NCBI RefSeq assembly: GCF_014643535.1
Contig: NZ_BMJQ01000004.1
Span: 310,001 to 374,000 of the forward strand
DNA from: Aliidongia dinghuensis
Lineage (GTDB): Bacteria > Pseudomonadota > Alphaproteobacteria > ATCC43930 > CGMCC-115725
Reading direction: 5' to 3'
DNA: 64,000 nucleotides
Within the stretch, counting starts at the first letter, position 1, and the number at the start of each line of letters is the position of its first letter. Below the pieces are notes generated by a model. That model worked only from the letters and a program-made list of their open reading frames with translations. It was not told the DNA's origin and made no database searches. A program made the position numbers and the translations under genes. Shown piece by piece: positions 18,256-26,900 of this stretch.

Positions 18256-18369
18256 TCAGCGGCGGCAGCGCCGATTGCCGCGCCGGCTCTCGCCGACGCT
18301 CGAGATATAGATCGCGACCACGGCGAAGGCACCGAGATCGCAGAGTTCGCTCAAGATCATCTGCACCAT
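18256..18369 (-). CDS. Possible 37-aa membrane peptide
   Basis: ATG at 18369 with GGAGGG 9 nt upstream. The peptide has a single hydrophobic run LCDLGAFAVVAIYISSV flanked by acidic residues before and an Arg-rich tail (SRRGNRRCRR), the layout of small membrane proteins. It is too short for certainty and has no homologue I can name. Confidence 0.35.
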   Translation of the reverse strand: MVQMILSELCDLGAFAVVAIYISSVGESRRGNRRCRR

Positions 18370-18510
18370 GGCCCTAACCCTCCGAGGCCGATGTGGTGCA
18401 GGTAATACGCTCCAGCTGGCAAAAACATCCCCGGCAATGGCATGCCAGCCGCGCATTTTTCTACCGAGGCGGGTATTCCCCCATCGCACCGGTGGCAGCA
18501 CCCGCATTCC

Positions 18511-18640
18511 CTCGCCCATGAAATGGGAGAGGGAGGGGCCCAATCCGCCAGGATTGGGAGGGTGAGGGTGTTGCTGCGGCGAAACCCTCACCCTCCCGTC
18601 GCTCTGCGCCGGGGCCCTCCCTCTCCCGCAAGCGGGCGAG
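18511..18640. repeat. 130-bp imperfect inverted repeat
   Basis: Nested arms pair: CTCGCCC (18511-18517) with GGGCGAG (18634-18640), GGGAGAGGGAGGGGCCC (18525-18541) with GGGCCCTCCCTCTCCC (18612-18627), and GGGAGGGTGAGGGT (18556-18569) with ACCCTCACCCTCCC (18584-18597). It lies 24 nt downstream of gcvPB. Its purine/pyrimidine-rich style is that of dispersed intergenic palindromes in alphaproteobacteria; copy number cannot be seen here. Confidence 0.75.
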
Positions 18641-18663
18641 GGCGATAACGAACGCGATCGCCG

Positions 18664-20220
18664 CTATTCCGCAGCGGTGCGTGCCGGCTCCTCGGGCTTC
18701 CAGCGCAGGACCGGCTGGCGGGCGGCCGAGGTCTCGTCGAGCCGGCGGCGCGGCGTCAGCGTCGGGGCGGCGCGGAACTTGTCGACCTTGCCTTCCCTGG
18801 CTTCGGCCGCCAGCGCCTTCAGCACGCCGATGAACCGGTCGAGCGTTGCCTTGCTCTCGGTCTCCGTCGGCTCGATCAGGAGCGCGCCATGCACGACCAG
18901 CGGGAAATACATGGTCATGGGATGGAAGCCCTCGTCGATCAACGCCTTGGCGACGTCGAGCGTGGTGACGCCGGTGTCCTTGAGGAAGCGGTCGTCGAAC
19001 AGCGCCTCGTGCATGCACGGACCCTCGAACGGCGCCGTCAGGTCGTCCTTGAGGCCGGCCAAGACGTAGTTCGCGTTCAGCACCGCGTCGCTCGCGACCT
19101 GGCGGAGCCCGTCGGCGCCATGGCTCATCATGTAGGCGAGCGCCCGCACGAACATGCCCATCTGGCCATGGAAGCCCTTGAGCCGGCCGAGTGCCTGGGT
19201 TGCAGCACCCTCGGCCTTTTCAAGCACTTCGAAGCCGTTCTTGCCATGGACGACCCAGGGTAGCGGCGCGAACGGCGCGAGCGCGGCCGCGAGCACGACC
19301 GGACCGGCACCCGGACCGCCGCCGCCATGCGGCGTCGAGAAGGTCTTGTGCAGGTTGATGTGCATGACGTCGACGCCGAGATCGGCCGGCCGGACGCGGC
19401 CGACGATGGCGTTGAAGTTGGCGCCGTCGCAGTAGAAATAGGCGCCCGCCGCATGGACCGCGTCCGAGATCTCGCGGATCTCGGTCTCGAACAGGCCGCA
19501 GGTGTTGGGGTTGGTCAGCATGACGGCGGCCACGTCGGGCCCCAGCTGCGCCTTGAGCGCCGCGAGATCGACCCGGCCGCGTGCATTGGCCGGCACGGCC
19601 TCGACCGTGAAGCCGCAGGCGGCCGCGGTCGCGGGGTTGGTGCCGTGCGCTGATTCCGCGACCAGCACCTTGTTGCGCGTCTCGCCCTTGGCCTGGTGCG
19701 CGGCGCGGATCGCCATCATGCCGCACAGCTCGCCATGGGCGCCGGCGGCGGGGCTCATGGCGACCGCCGGCATGCCGGTCAGCACCTTCAGCCAATGGGC
19801 GAGCTGGTCGATGACCGCCAACGCGCCCTGCACGGTCGAGACCGGTTGCAGCGGATGGATGTCGGCGAAGCCGGCCAAGCGCGCCATCTTCTCGTTGAGC
19901 CGCGGGTTGTGCTTCATGGTGCACGAGCCCAGCGGATAGAGGCCGGTGTCGATCGCGTAGTTCTTCTGCGACAAGCGCGTGAAGTGCCGGACGATCTCCG
20001 GTTCCGAGATGCCGGGCAGGCCGATGCGGCCCTTGCGGGCATTGGTGCCCAAGCGGTTCTTCGCCTTGGGCGGGGCGGGCAGGTCGACGCCGCAGCGGCC
20101 CTCGCTGTCGCGCTCGAACAGCAGCGGCTCCTCGATCTGCAGGCCGCGATGGCCGCTATAGGTGCCGCTGGCACCCAGGTCGGCGGTGAAGTTGCTGATT
20201 GCCTTGCTCCACTCGTTCAT
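18664..20220 (-). CDS. gcvPB: Glycine dehydrogenase (decarboxylating) subunit 2
   Basis: 518 aa from ATG 20220, within an ATGA junction with gcvPA. C-terminal half of the P-protein that decarboxylates glycine using pyridoxal phosphate. The PLP lysine is in [19 protein letters not shown], with the glycine-rich loop after it. [15 protein letters not shown] and [12 protein letters not shown] are further family signatures. With GcvPA it forms an alpha2beta2 enzyme that hands the aminomethyl group to GcvH. Last gene of the gcv operon. A longer in-frame reading upstream overlaps gcvPA and is only a shadow. Confidence 0.96.
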   Translation of the reverse strand: MNEWSKAISNFTADLGASGTYSGHRGLQIEEPLLFERDSEGRCGVDLPAPPKAKNRLGTNARKGRIGLPGISEPEIVRHFTRLSQKNYAIDTGLYPLGSCTMKHNPRLNEKMARLAGFADIHPLQPVSTVQGALAVIDQLAHWLKVLTGMPAVAMSPAAGAHGELCGMMAIRAAHQAKGETRNKVLVAESAHGTNPATAAACGFTVEAVPANARGRVDLAALKAQLGPDVAAVMLTNPNTCGLFETEIREISDAVHAAGAYFYCDGANFNAIVGRVRPADLGVDVMHINLHKTFSTPHGGGGPGAGPVVLAAALAPFAPLPWVVHGKNGFEVLEKAEGAATQALGRLKGFHGQMGMFVRALAYMMSHGADGLRQVASDAVLNANYVLAGLKDDLTAPFEGPCMHEALFDDRFLKDTGVTTLDVAKALIDEGFHPMTMYFPLVVHGALLIEPTETESKATLDRFIGVLKALAAEAREGKVDKFRAAPTLTPRRRLDETSAARQPVLRWKPEEPARTAAE

Positions 20221-21563
20221 CGCAGCACCTCCTGGAGCTTGGCAGCGAACGTGTCCATGTCCGCCTCGGTATTGGTCTCGGTCGCCGCGACCAAGAGCAG
20301 GTTCTTGAGCTCCGGCCGGTCCGGATAGAGGCGCGAGACCGGCACGCCGGCGAGCACGCCGTGGCCGACGAGCGCCTCGACCACGTCCGCCGCCGGCTTC
20401 GGCAGGGCCATGGTGAACTCGTTGAAGAAGCTGTCGTTCAGCACCGTGACGCCCGGCACGCTCTCGAGCTTCTCGGCGAGCAGCGAGGCATGGGCGTGGT
20501 TGATCTCTGCCAGGCCCGTGAAGCCGATCTCGCCCAGGAGCGACATGTGGATGGTGAAGGCGAGGGCGCAGAGCCCTGAATTCGTGCAGATATTGCTCGT
20601 CGCCTTCTCGCGCCGGATATGCTGCTCGCGCGTCGAGAGCGTCAGCACCCAGCCGCGCCTGCCATCGGCATCGACGGTCTGGCCGACGAGGCGGCCCGGC
20701 ATCTGGCGGACGTATTTGTCGCGCGTCGCGAACAGGCCCACATGCGGTCCGCCGAATGTCAGCGGGTTGCCGATCGACTGGCCCTCGGCCGCGACGATGT
20801 CCGCGCCCATCTCGCCCGGCGGCGTGATGGCGCCCAGCGAGACGATCTCGCTCACGACGACGACCAAGAGCGCGCCCTTGGCATGCGCCGCCGCAGCGAG
20901 CGCCGAGTAATCGCGGATCCGACCGAAGAAGTCCGGGTTCTGCACGACGACGCACGAGGTCTTGTCGTCGATCAGCGCCGCCAGGTCCTCGTCCGCCTCC
21001 GGATGCGGGTCGGCGGCGACGATCGTGACGCCGGCGAAGCGGGCGTTGGTCTCGGTCGTCTCGCGATAGTGCGGGTGCAGGCCGCCCGACAGCACGGCGC
21101 GGCTGCGACGCGTGACGCGGTTCGCCATCATCACCGCCTCGGCGGTGGCGCTGGCGCCGTCGTACATTGAGGCGTTCGCCACATCCATGCCGGTGATGAG
21201 CGCCACCTGCGTCTGGAACTCGAACAGGTACTGCAGCGTGCCCTGAGTCACTTCCGGCTGGTACGGCGTGTACGAGGTCATGAACTCGCCGCGCTGGATG
21301 ATGTGATCGACCGTCGCCGGCACATGGTGGCGATAGGCGCCGGCGCCGAGGAAGCTCGGCACCGATCCGGCCGGAACGTTCTGGGCGGCGAGCCGGGCGA
21401 GCGCACGCTCGACCTCGAGCTCACCCTGGTGCGGCGGCAGGTCGAAAGGTTCGTCGCGCCAGGCGGCCTTCGGCACGTCGCGGAACAGCGCGTCGACCGA
21501 GGGGACGCCGATGGCGACAAGCATCTCCCGACGTTCCGCCTCCGTCAGCGGAAGGTAGCGCAT
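20217..21563 (-). CDS. gcvPA: Glycine dehydrogenase (decarboxylating) subunit 1
   Basis: 448 aa. N-terminal half of the split P-protein. Signatures: [15 protein letters not shown] at the start, [52 protein letters not shown] and [11 protein letters not shown]. The start overlaps the gcvH stop by one base (TGATG), and the stop overlaps gcvPB by four. The tight coupling fits equal stoichiometry of the two subunits. Confidence 0.96.
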   Translation of the reverse strand: MRYLPLTEAERREMLVAIGVPSVDALFRDVPKAAWRDEPFDLPPHQGELEVERALARLAAQNVPAGSVPSFLGAGAYRHHVPATVDHIIQRGEFMTSYTPYQPEVTQGTLQYLFEFQTQVALITGMDVANASMYDGASATAEAVMMANRVTRRSRAVLSGGLHPHYRETTETNARFAGVTIVAADPHPEADEDLAALIDDKTSCVVVQNPDFFGRIRDYSALAAAAHAKGALLVVVVSEIVSLGAITPPGEMGADIVAAEGQSIGNPLTFGGPHVGLFATRDKYVRQMPGRLVGQTVDADGRRGWVLTLSTREQHIRREKATSNICTNSGLCALAFTIHMSLLGEIGFTGLAEINHAHASLLAEKLESVPGVTVLNDSFFNEFTMALPKPAADVVEALVGHGVLAGVPVSRLYPDRPELKNLLLVAATETNTEADMDTFAAKLQEVLR

Positions 21564-21943
21564 CAGTTGCTCTCCGCGACCATGGCTTCGTAGGCCGCCT
21601 CGTCGAGCAGATCGGCGAGCTCGCCCTTGTCGGCAACGGTCATCTTGAAGAACCAGCCGTCGCCCGTCGGGTCGCGGTTGACCAGCGCCGGGTCGTCGGC
21701 CAGCGCCTGGTTGCCCTCGGTCACTGTGCCGGAGACCGGCGCATAGATCTCGCTCGCGGCCTTCACCGACTCGACGACGGCCGCTTCCTTGGCCTTGGCG
21801 ACGACCTTGCCGGCGGCCGGCACCTCGACATAGACGACGTCGCCCAGCGCCTCGGCAGCGTGGGCCGTGATGCCGACGGTCGCCGTGTCGCCGTCGACCC
21901 GGATCCATTCATGGCTCTTGGTGTAACGGATCTCGCTCATCAT
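21563..21943 (-). CDS. gcvH: Glycine cleavage system H protein
   Basis: 126 aa; ATG 21943 has AAGGAG 5 nt upstream (a second ATG follows directly). The lipoyl carrier shuttles the aminomethyl intermediate between P and T proteins. The lipoylated lysine is in [37 protein letters not shown] is the usual N-terminus. Length is normal. Confidence 0.97.
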   Translation of the reverse strand: MMSEIRYTKSHEWIRVDGDTATVGITAHAAEALGDVVYVEVPAAGKVVAKAKEAAVVESVKAASEIYAPVSGTVTEGNQALADDPALVNRDPTGDGWFFKMTVADKGELADLLDEAAYEAMVAESN

Positions 21944-21969
21944 TCGAACTCCTTGGGGACGGCGGCGTG

Positions 21970-22006
21970 AGCCGCGGTAGTAACCGCGGCATTAGCCGCG
22001 GTAGTA
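21970..22006. repeat. 13-bp direct repeat across the gcvT stop
   Basis: AGCCGCGGTAGTA occurs at 21970-21982 and again at 21994-22006, separated by 11 nt holding a further CCGCGG. The second copy encodes the end of GcvT (RYYRG-stop), so the first looks like a duplicated gene end. Confidence 0.6.
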
Positions 22007-23107
22007 GCGGTGGGGAACGAAGGGTAGGGCCACGACCTGCGCCGGCCGCGGCACGCCGCGCACCATGAGCGTCACGGCCGTGCCGACTTCGGCGTACTTG
22101 GCGTCGACATACCCCATGGCGACCGGGCCGCCCTGGCTCGGGCCGAAGCCGCCGGAGGTGATTTCGCCGATCTTCTGGGTGCCGTCGGTGATCTCGGTAT
22201 GCTCGCGCGCAGGCGCCTTGCCCTCGGGCAGGATGCCGACGCGGCAGCGCGGCGCCCCTCCGGCCAACTGCTGCTGGATGATCGCGGCGCCGGGGAAGCC
22301 GCCCTCGGTGCGGCGGCGCTTGCCGATCGCCCAGGCTAGATCGGCCTCGATCACAGTGGTCGTCTCATCGATGTCGTTGCCGTAGAGGCAGAGGCCGGCC
22401 TCGAGTCTCAGCGAGTCGCGGGCGCCGAGACCGATCGCGGCCACTTCCTCGTGCTTGAGCAGCAGGCGGGCGAAGCGCTCGGCGTCCTTGGCCGGCACCG
22501 AGATCTCGTAGCCGTCCTCGCCGGTGTAGCCCGAGCGGGTGACGAAACAATCGATGCCGTCGAACGTGACGTTAGCGGCGGTCATGAACGCCATCGTGGC
22601 GACCGACGGCGCCAGGCGTGCCAGCACGGTCACGGCGGCCGGCCCCTGCAGCGCCAGGAGTGCGCGATCCGACAGCGGCTCGACCGTCGCTTGGGTCCCG
22701 AGCCTCGCCTTCAGATGGGCGATGTCGGCGTCCTTGGTCGCGGCATTGACGATCAGGAACAGGTGATCCTCGAGGTTGGTCACCATCAGGTCGTCGAGGA
22801 CGCCGCCCTTATCGTTGGTCAAGAGCGTGTAGCGGGTGCGCCAGGGCTTGAGTGCCTGGATGTCGCCCGGCACCAGCGTTTCGAGCGCGGCCGCGGGATT
22901 GGCGCCGCGGAGGCGCAGCTGGCCCATGTGCGAGACATCGAACAGGCCGGCCTTGGCCCGGGTATGGAGATGCTCGCCCAGCACGCCCAGCTTGTACTGC
23001 ACCGGCATGTCGTAGCCGGCGAAGGGCACGAATTTGGCGCCGAGCTCGGCATGGAGCTCATGGAGCGGCACGCGCTTCAGGGCTGTTTCGGTCGGGGCGG
23101 CGCTCAT
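21992..23107 (-). CDS. gcvT: Aminomethyltransferase (glycine cleavage T protein)
   Basis: 371 aa, ATG with GAGAGGAACC upstream. It transfers the methylene group from the H protein to tetrahydrofolate and releases ammonia. Visible: FDVSHMGQLRLRG with the catalytic Asp region, SGYTGEDGYEISVP, and the C-terminal GGFGPSQGGPVAMGYVD barrel. First gene of the operon, directly behind the glycine riboswitch, with an approximately 50-bp gap to gcvH that contains a direct repeat. Confidence 0.96.
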   Translation of the reverse strand: MSAAPTETALKRVPLHELHAELGAKFVPFAGYDMPVQYKLGVLGEHLHTRAKAGLFDVSHMGQLRLRGANPAAALETLVPGDIQALKPWRTRYTLLTNDKGGVLDDLMVTNLEDHLFLIVNAATKDADIAHLKARLGTQATVEPLSDRALLALQGPAAVTVLARLAPSVATMAFMTAANVTFDGIDCFVTRSGYTGEDGYEISVPAKDAERFARLLLKHEEVAAIGLGARDSLRLEAGLCLYGNDIDETTTVIEADLAWAIGKRRRTEGGFPGAAIIQQQLAGGAPRCRVGILPEGKAPAREHTEITDGTQKIGEITSGGFGPSQGGPVAMGYVDAKYAEVGTAVTLMVRGVPRPAQVVALPFVPHRYYRG

Positions 23108-23154
23108 GGTTCCTCTCGGGACGAACAGTGTGGACGCGTAGAGACCCGTGCTTG

Positions 23155-23350
23155 CACGGTTCGCGCCCCCTCTGTCCTGGGAACCTGAAAGATTGGCCGC
23201 GGCCGCGGCTTACCTCGTCGGTGAGGCGCCGATGGATCGGTGCCTGCTTTCCAGAGTCGCCGTCCCCTCGCGGTCCTTTTGCCTGAGAGTTTCCGGGGCG
23301 GTTGCTCCTTCGGCGCGGCAGAGCGATGCTGGCTCTCCCGTCTCTCCCAC
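23155..23350 (-). ncRNA. Tandem glycine riboswitch
   Basis: Read on the minus strand, the first aptamer has GCCGAAGGAGCAAC (23301-23314) and CTCTCAGGCAAAAGGAC (23275-23291), then ACTCTGG closing. The second has CGACGAGGTAAGC (23208-23220) and CTTTCAGGTTCCCAGGACAGAGG (23169-23191). These are the conserved cores of the two glycine aptamers. The switch ends about 50 nt before gcvT and should turn on the operon when glycine is high. I see no clear terminator after it, so control may be at translation. Confidence 0.93.
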
Positions 23351-23420
23351 GAGGCTCAGTGGCTGGCGTCACCCGTCGCATTTTCGGGTTCCGCTGTCAA
23401 CGCGCGAGGTCACCCCGGCG

Positions 23421-23861
23421 ATGGAAATCTGGACGATCGGCTATGAGAAGGCGGCGCAGAGCGACGTCATCGCCGCCCTCGAGCGTGCCGGCATCCGCAC
23501 CGTGATCGACGTGCGCGACCGGCCGCAGTCGCGCCGCGCCGGATTCTCGAAGAGCATGCTTGCGGGTTCGCTCAACGCGGCCGGCATCGGCTATGTCCAC
23601 CTGAAGGCGCTCGGCACGCCCAAGGAGGGGCGGGTTGCCCATCATACGGGCGATCAGGTGACGTTCTGGCGTATCGTCGACGAGTCGCTCTCGACCGAGG
23701 CGGCTGGCGAGGCGCTCGAGGAGATTGCGGTCCGCGCCAAGGCTGAGCGCTGCTGCCTGCTTTGCTACGAGGCGGACTGGCGCCAGTGCCATCGCGCCCG
23801 CATCGTCGAGCGACTCGGCTGCCCCGCGCACCACCTGGAGGCGGTCGCGAGCTTTCTCTGA
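23421..23861 (+). CDS. DUF488 family protein
   Basis: 146 aa from ATG 23421; a longer frame runs back into the riboswitch and is rejected. DUF488 pattern: IWTIGYEKAAQSDVIAAL, VIDVRDRPQSRR, then ERCCLLCYEADWRQCHRARI with the conserved Cys and His. Function unknown in the family. It starts about 70 bp beyond the outer edge of the riboswitch on the opposite strand. Confidence 0.85.
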   Translation: MEIWTIGYEKAAQSDVIAALERAGIRTVIDVRDRPQSRRAGFSKSMLAGSLNAAGIGYVHLKALGTPKEGRVAHHTGDQVTFWRIVDESLSTEAAGEALEEIAVRAKAERCCLLCYEADWRQCHRARIVERLGCPAHHLEAVASFL

Positions 23862-23882
23862 GCGTCAAGCACCCTCTGAGCG

Positions 23883-24797
23883 TCAAGCACCGGCCGTCTT
23901 CGGACGGGGCAGGAACCGCCGGGCGAGCGCCGCCAGCGCCGGCACCGTGGTCGGCCGCAGCAGGCGCGCGTCATAGCCGGCCATGCGCCGCTCGTTCTCG
24001 CTGAGACAGAGCGCGATGAGGGCCTGCGGGCTCAGGTCGCTGCCGACGGCGCTGCCGCCGGTCATGGCGAAGTTCGCGTCCTGCGCCGTGCCGTCGGCGT
24101 CGATGCCGCGGGCAATGCCGATCCGCTCCCAGATGAGAAACGCCCAGACGGCAACGACGCGCGCCTCGAACGCGATGCGGCGCCACCAGGGCAGATTGCG
24201 CCGATGCCAGGCCACCCAGTTCGCGAAGAACAGGATGTGGCGCGCCTCTTCCTGGATGACCGGCTCGAAGGTCTCGACCAGCTCGGGCGGAAAGAAGCCC
24301 GATTGCTTGGCGAGCGCGAACAGGCCAAAGGCGAAGAAACTGTCGACGCATTCGCTGTAGCCGGTAACGAGCCAGGCCCATTCCGCATCGGCCGGCGGCG
24401 GGTAGGCGGGCTCGGGCGCGAGCTTGATGCCGTAGGACGCGACGAGGTGACCCAGCACGACCTTGTGCCGCGCTTCCTCGCCCGCATCCATGTCGAGCGC
24501 CTGGCGCAACAGCGGCTCGCTGATCCGCTCGGCGAAGGTCTTGACCCGAATCGAGGCGCGGCCCTCGGTCTGCACCGCGATGTCCCAGATCGGCAGGGAC
24601 GTCAGGCGCTGGAACGCGTCCGGCTCGAGCGTCGGCCAGACCATGACCGCCGGCTTATAGGGATTATGCGTCTCGAGCAGCATGCGGCAGAACAAGCGGA
24701 GGTGCTCGGCCGAGCCGATGCGGACCGGCCCCGCTTCGGGCGCTGCCCAATGGCGCATCACATGGTCGGCGGTAGCAATGGCGGCGGCGTCGGTCAT
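23883..24797 (-). CDS. Ferritin-like domain protein
   Basis: 304 aa from ATG 24797 (MTDAAAIATADHVM); the start is preceded by a weak GGGAA. Two E-E-x-R-H elements, DAGEEARHKVVLGHL near residue 115 and IQEEARHILFFANW about 85 residues later, give the carboxylate/histidine set of a diiron four-helix bundle. The conserved inner helices are hydrophobic. Function not assignable; related proteins include oxidases and storage-type folds. No partner gene is evident. Confidence 0.65.
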   Translation of the reverse strand: MTDAAAIATADHVMRHWAAPEAGPVRIGSAEHLRLFCRMLLETHNPYKPAVMVWPTLEPDAFQRLTSLPIWDIAVQTEGRASIRVKTFAERISEPLLRQALDMDAGEEARHKVVLGHLVASYGIKLAPEPAYPPPADAEWAWLVTGYSECVDSFFAFGLFALAKQSGFFPPELVETFEPVIQEEARHILFFANWVAWHRRNLPWWRRIAFEARVVAVWAFLIWERIGIARGIDADGTAQDANFAMTGGSAVGSDLSPQALIALCLSENERRMAGYDARLLRPTTVPALAALARRFLPRPKTAGA

Positions 24798-25094
24798 CCA
24801 GGTTCCCTGCGGCAATCCAAATCCCGCAGAGCTATGGGCGCTAAGTGCTTGAGGAAAAGCCGTTGCGACCCCGTGCCACAGCAGCGCCGGATGGGTACTG
24901 AGGGAGTGCGGGGCATTCGCCGAGGGCCTCATCGGCGCCGCGCTCGACGCAATACCTTCGGAATCCCGTAAGTAATCGGGAACCGCTTAATCGCTGGCCG
25001 ATGCAGTTTTCCGGCGGGACAATCGCCCGTTGGCCCGTGGCGGTAATCGGGCCTGACATTCCCGTCGCAGCGAGAGCGCATTGGGGGGAAACTC
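24798..25094. other. Divergent intergenic region, no feature found
   Basis: 297 bp between the ferritin-like and DUF2334 genes. It must hold both promoters. I find no clear -35/-10 pair, repeat or ORF in it beyond the GGGGGGAA ribosome site next to 25095. Confidence 0.5.
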
Positions 25095-26864
25095 ATGGCA
25101 CGAGATCAATCCCTTTCCCGCCGCTTCGTCCTTCTGTCCGGCGGCGCAGCGCTCGCCGGGGCCGCACTTCCGACCGGCGCCGCCGCGGCCCTGGGGCCTG
25201 AGATAAACAAGCTGCCGGCACCGAACTATGCCGTCCACGACTATCCTGGGAACCCCTACCTGCGGCCGCAGGGCGGGCCGCTCGCGAGCCCATGGCCGGC
25301 GCCCAGGACCGTGAAGAGCGGCCCCGCGCTCGCCACGCGCCGCATGCGGAGGACGGCGTCGACCCCGCGGCCCCTCGCGGTCCCGCTGGCCCCGACGACG
25401 GCAGACTGGATGCCCTCGACGCTCGTGCTCTACGACACGACGGGCCAATCGGGCTGGCTCGGCGAGCTCTACGCCATCATGGCCGTCAACCTGGCGAGCC
25501 ATTTCGGTAACTGGACCGCCATGCCGGTCGTCCAGTACGAATCTGGCGAGCTCAGCCAGTATTCCTGCGTGATCTATATCGGCTCGACCTATGGCGAACC
25601 GATCCCGACCGCGTTCCTCGACGACGTGCTGGCGGGGACCCAATCGGTCATCTGGGTCTATGACAACATCTGGCAATTGACCGCGCGCGCCGCGAACTTT
25701 ACCGCGCTCTATGGCTGGAACTGGTCGCAGCTCGATTTCTCGACGGTCGCAGAGGTCGACTACAAGGGTCAGAAGCTGAAGCGCTATTCCGCGAACGGCG
25801 CCGGCATCATGAACTACGCCGTGGTCGGCTCGAACGTGAGCGTGCTCGCGACCTGCGTCCGCTCCGACGGCACGACGTTCCCCTGGGCCTTGCGCTCGGG
25901 CAACCTCACATATACCGGCGACAACCCGCTCGTCTATATCTCGGAGGGTGACCGCTACCTGGCGTTCTGCGACCTGCTGTTCGACGCGCTCGCCCCCACC
26001 ACGCCGACCCAGCATCGGGCCCTCGTCCGGCTCGAGGACATCGACCCGACCTATGACCCCACGCAATTACGCGCAGTCGCGGATTATCTCGCGAGCCAAG
26101 GCGTGCCGTTCGGCTTCCAGATCATCCCGCGCTACCTGGATCCGAATGGCGTCTACAGCAACGGTGTGCCGCAGAACATCCCGCTCAGCAGCAAGCCGGC
26201 GATGGTCAGGGCGATCCGGTACATGCAGGACGCCGGCGGGGTCATGATCAATCATGGCTGGACCCACCAATATTCCAATGTCCCGAACCCCATCAACGCC
26301 GTGACGGGTCGAGATTGCGAATTCTTCCGCGTGACGCTGAATGCCGATTCCACGCCCAACTACCAGGGGCCGTTGCCGCCGGATTCGGACACCTGGGCGG
26401 CCGGCCGCTTCCTCTCAGCTCAAGCGGATCTCCAGGACGCGGGGCTCGACCTGCCGCCGCTCGTGACATTCCCCGACTATGCCGCCTCGGCGACCGATTA
26501 CGCAGTGGCGGCGGAGATCTTCAACGCGCGTGCCGAACGGTCGCTCTATTTCAGCGGGCTGCTGACGGACGGCGGGCCGATCGACTATACAAGGTTCGTC
26601 GGCCAGTATTTCCCCTATGTCGTCTACGATGTCTACGGCGGCACGACCCTGCCCGACAATCTGGGCGGCATCGCGCCCCAGGGGTTCGACGTCTCGCCGG
26701 CGCGCCTGCCGGCGGACATCCTGGCGGATGCGCAGCGTAATCTGGTCGTGCGCGACGGGTTCGCGAGCTTCTTCATTCACACCGACAACCTCAGCTACCT
26801 CCAGGCCGTCGTCACCGGGGTGCAGGGCCTGGGGTACACCTTTGTCGCGCCCGACAGCCTGTAA
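25095..26864 (+). CDS. Tat-exported DUF2334 polysaccharide-deacetylase-like protein
   Basis: 589 aa. Tat signal SRRFVLLSGGAALAGAALPTGAAAA at residues ~8-32. The central region LVYISEGDRYLAFCDLLFDAL and RALVRLEDIDPTYDPTQLRAVADYL, then GVMINHGWTHQYSN, follows DUF2334 proteins, a branch of the polysaccharide deacetylase fold. The Asp pair and the His of HGWTHQ are the probable metal ligands. Likely acts in the periplasm on a surface polymer; the substrate is unknown. A stretch before it (GELYAIMAVNLASHFG to QSVIWVYDNIW) resembles a Rossmann-like module found in the same family. Monocistronic. Confidence 0.75.
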   Translation: MARDQSLSRRFVLLSGGAALAGAALPTGAAAALGPEINKLPAPNYAVHDYPGNPYLRPQGGPLASPWPAPRTVKSGPALATRRMRRTASTPRPLAVPLAPTTADWMPSTLVLYDTTGQSGWLGELYAIMAVNLASHFGNWTAMPVVQYESGELSQYSCVIYIGSTYGEPIPTAFLDDVLAGTQSVIWVYDNIWQLTARAANFTALYGWNWSQLDFSTVAEVDYKGQKLKRYSANGAGIMNYAVVGSNVSVLATCVRSDGTTFPWALRSGNLTYTGDNPLVYISEGDRYLAFCDLLFDALAPTTPTQHRALVRLEDIDPTYDPTQLRAVADYLASQGVPFGFQIIPRYLDPNGVYSNGVPQNIPLSSKPAMVRAIRYMQDAGGVMINHGWTHQYSNVPNPINAVTGRDCEFFRVTLNADSTPNYQGPLPPDSDTWAAGRFLSAQADLQDAGLDLPPLVTFPDYAASATDYAVAAEIFNARAERSLYFSGLLTDGGPIDYTRFVGQYFPYVVYDVYGGTTLPDNLGGIAPQGFDVSPARLPADILADAQRNLVVRDGFASFFIHTDNLSYLQAVVTGVQGLGYTFVAPDSL

Positions 26865-26872
26865 AGGGTCGC

Positions 26873-26895
26873 AAGCCCTGTTGCCAGCTCGGGCT
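26873..26895. terminator. Weak hairpin between convergent genes
   Basis: AAGCCC (26873-26878) pairs with GGGCTT (26890-26895). Small stem, lying between the DUF2334 stop and the FAD oxidoreductase stop. Confidence 0.3.
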
Positions 26896-26900
26896 TCGGC

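Larger units (their letters stand above)
18182..18663. other. Intergenic region downstream of gcvPB
   Basis: 482 bp without a long gene. It holds only the possible 37-aa peptide (18256-18369) and the long inverted repeat (18511-18640). The rest, 18370-18510, shows nothing I can support. Confidence 0.6.

Noticed and set aside
18664-20955. Extended gcvPB reading of 763 codons
   Set aside because: The extra N-terminal part overlaps gcvPA in another frame; true start is 20220.
23148-23420. N-terminal extension of the DUF488 protein
   Set aside because: It runs through the glycine riboswitch on the opposite strand; domain begins at ATG 23421.
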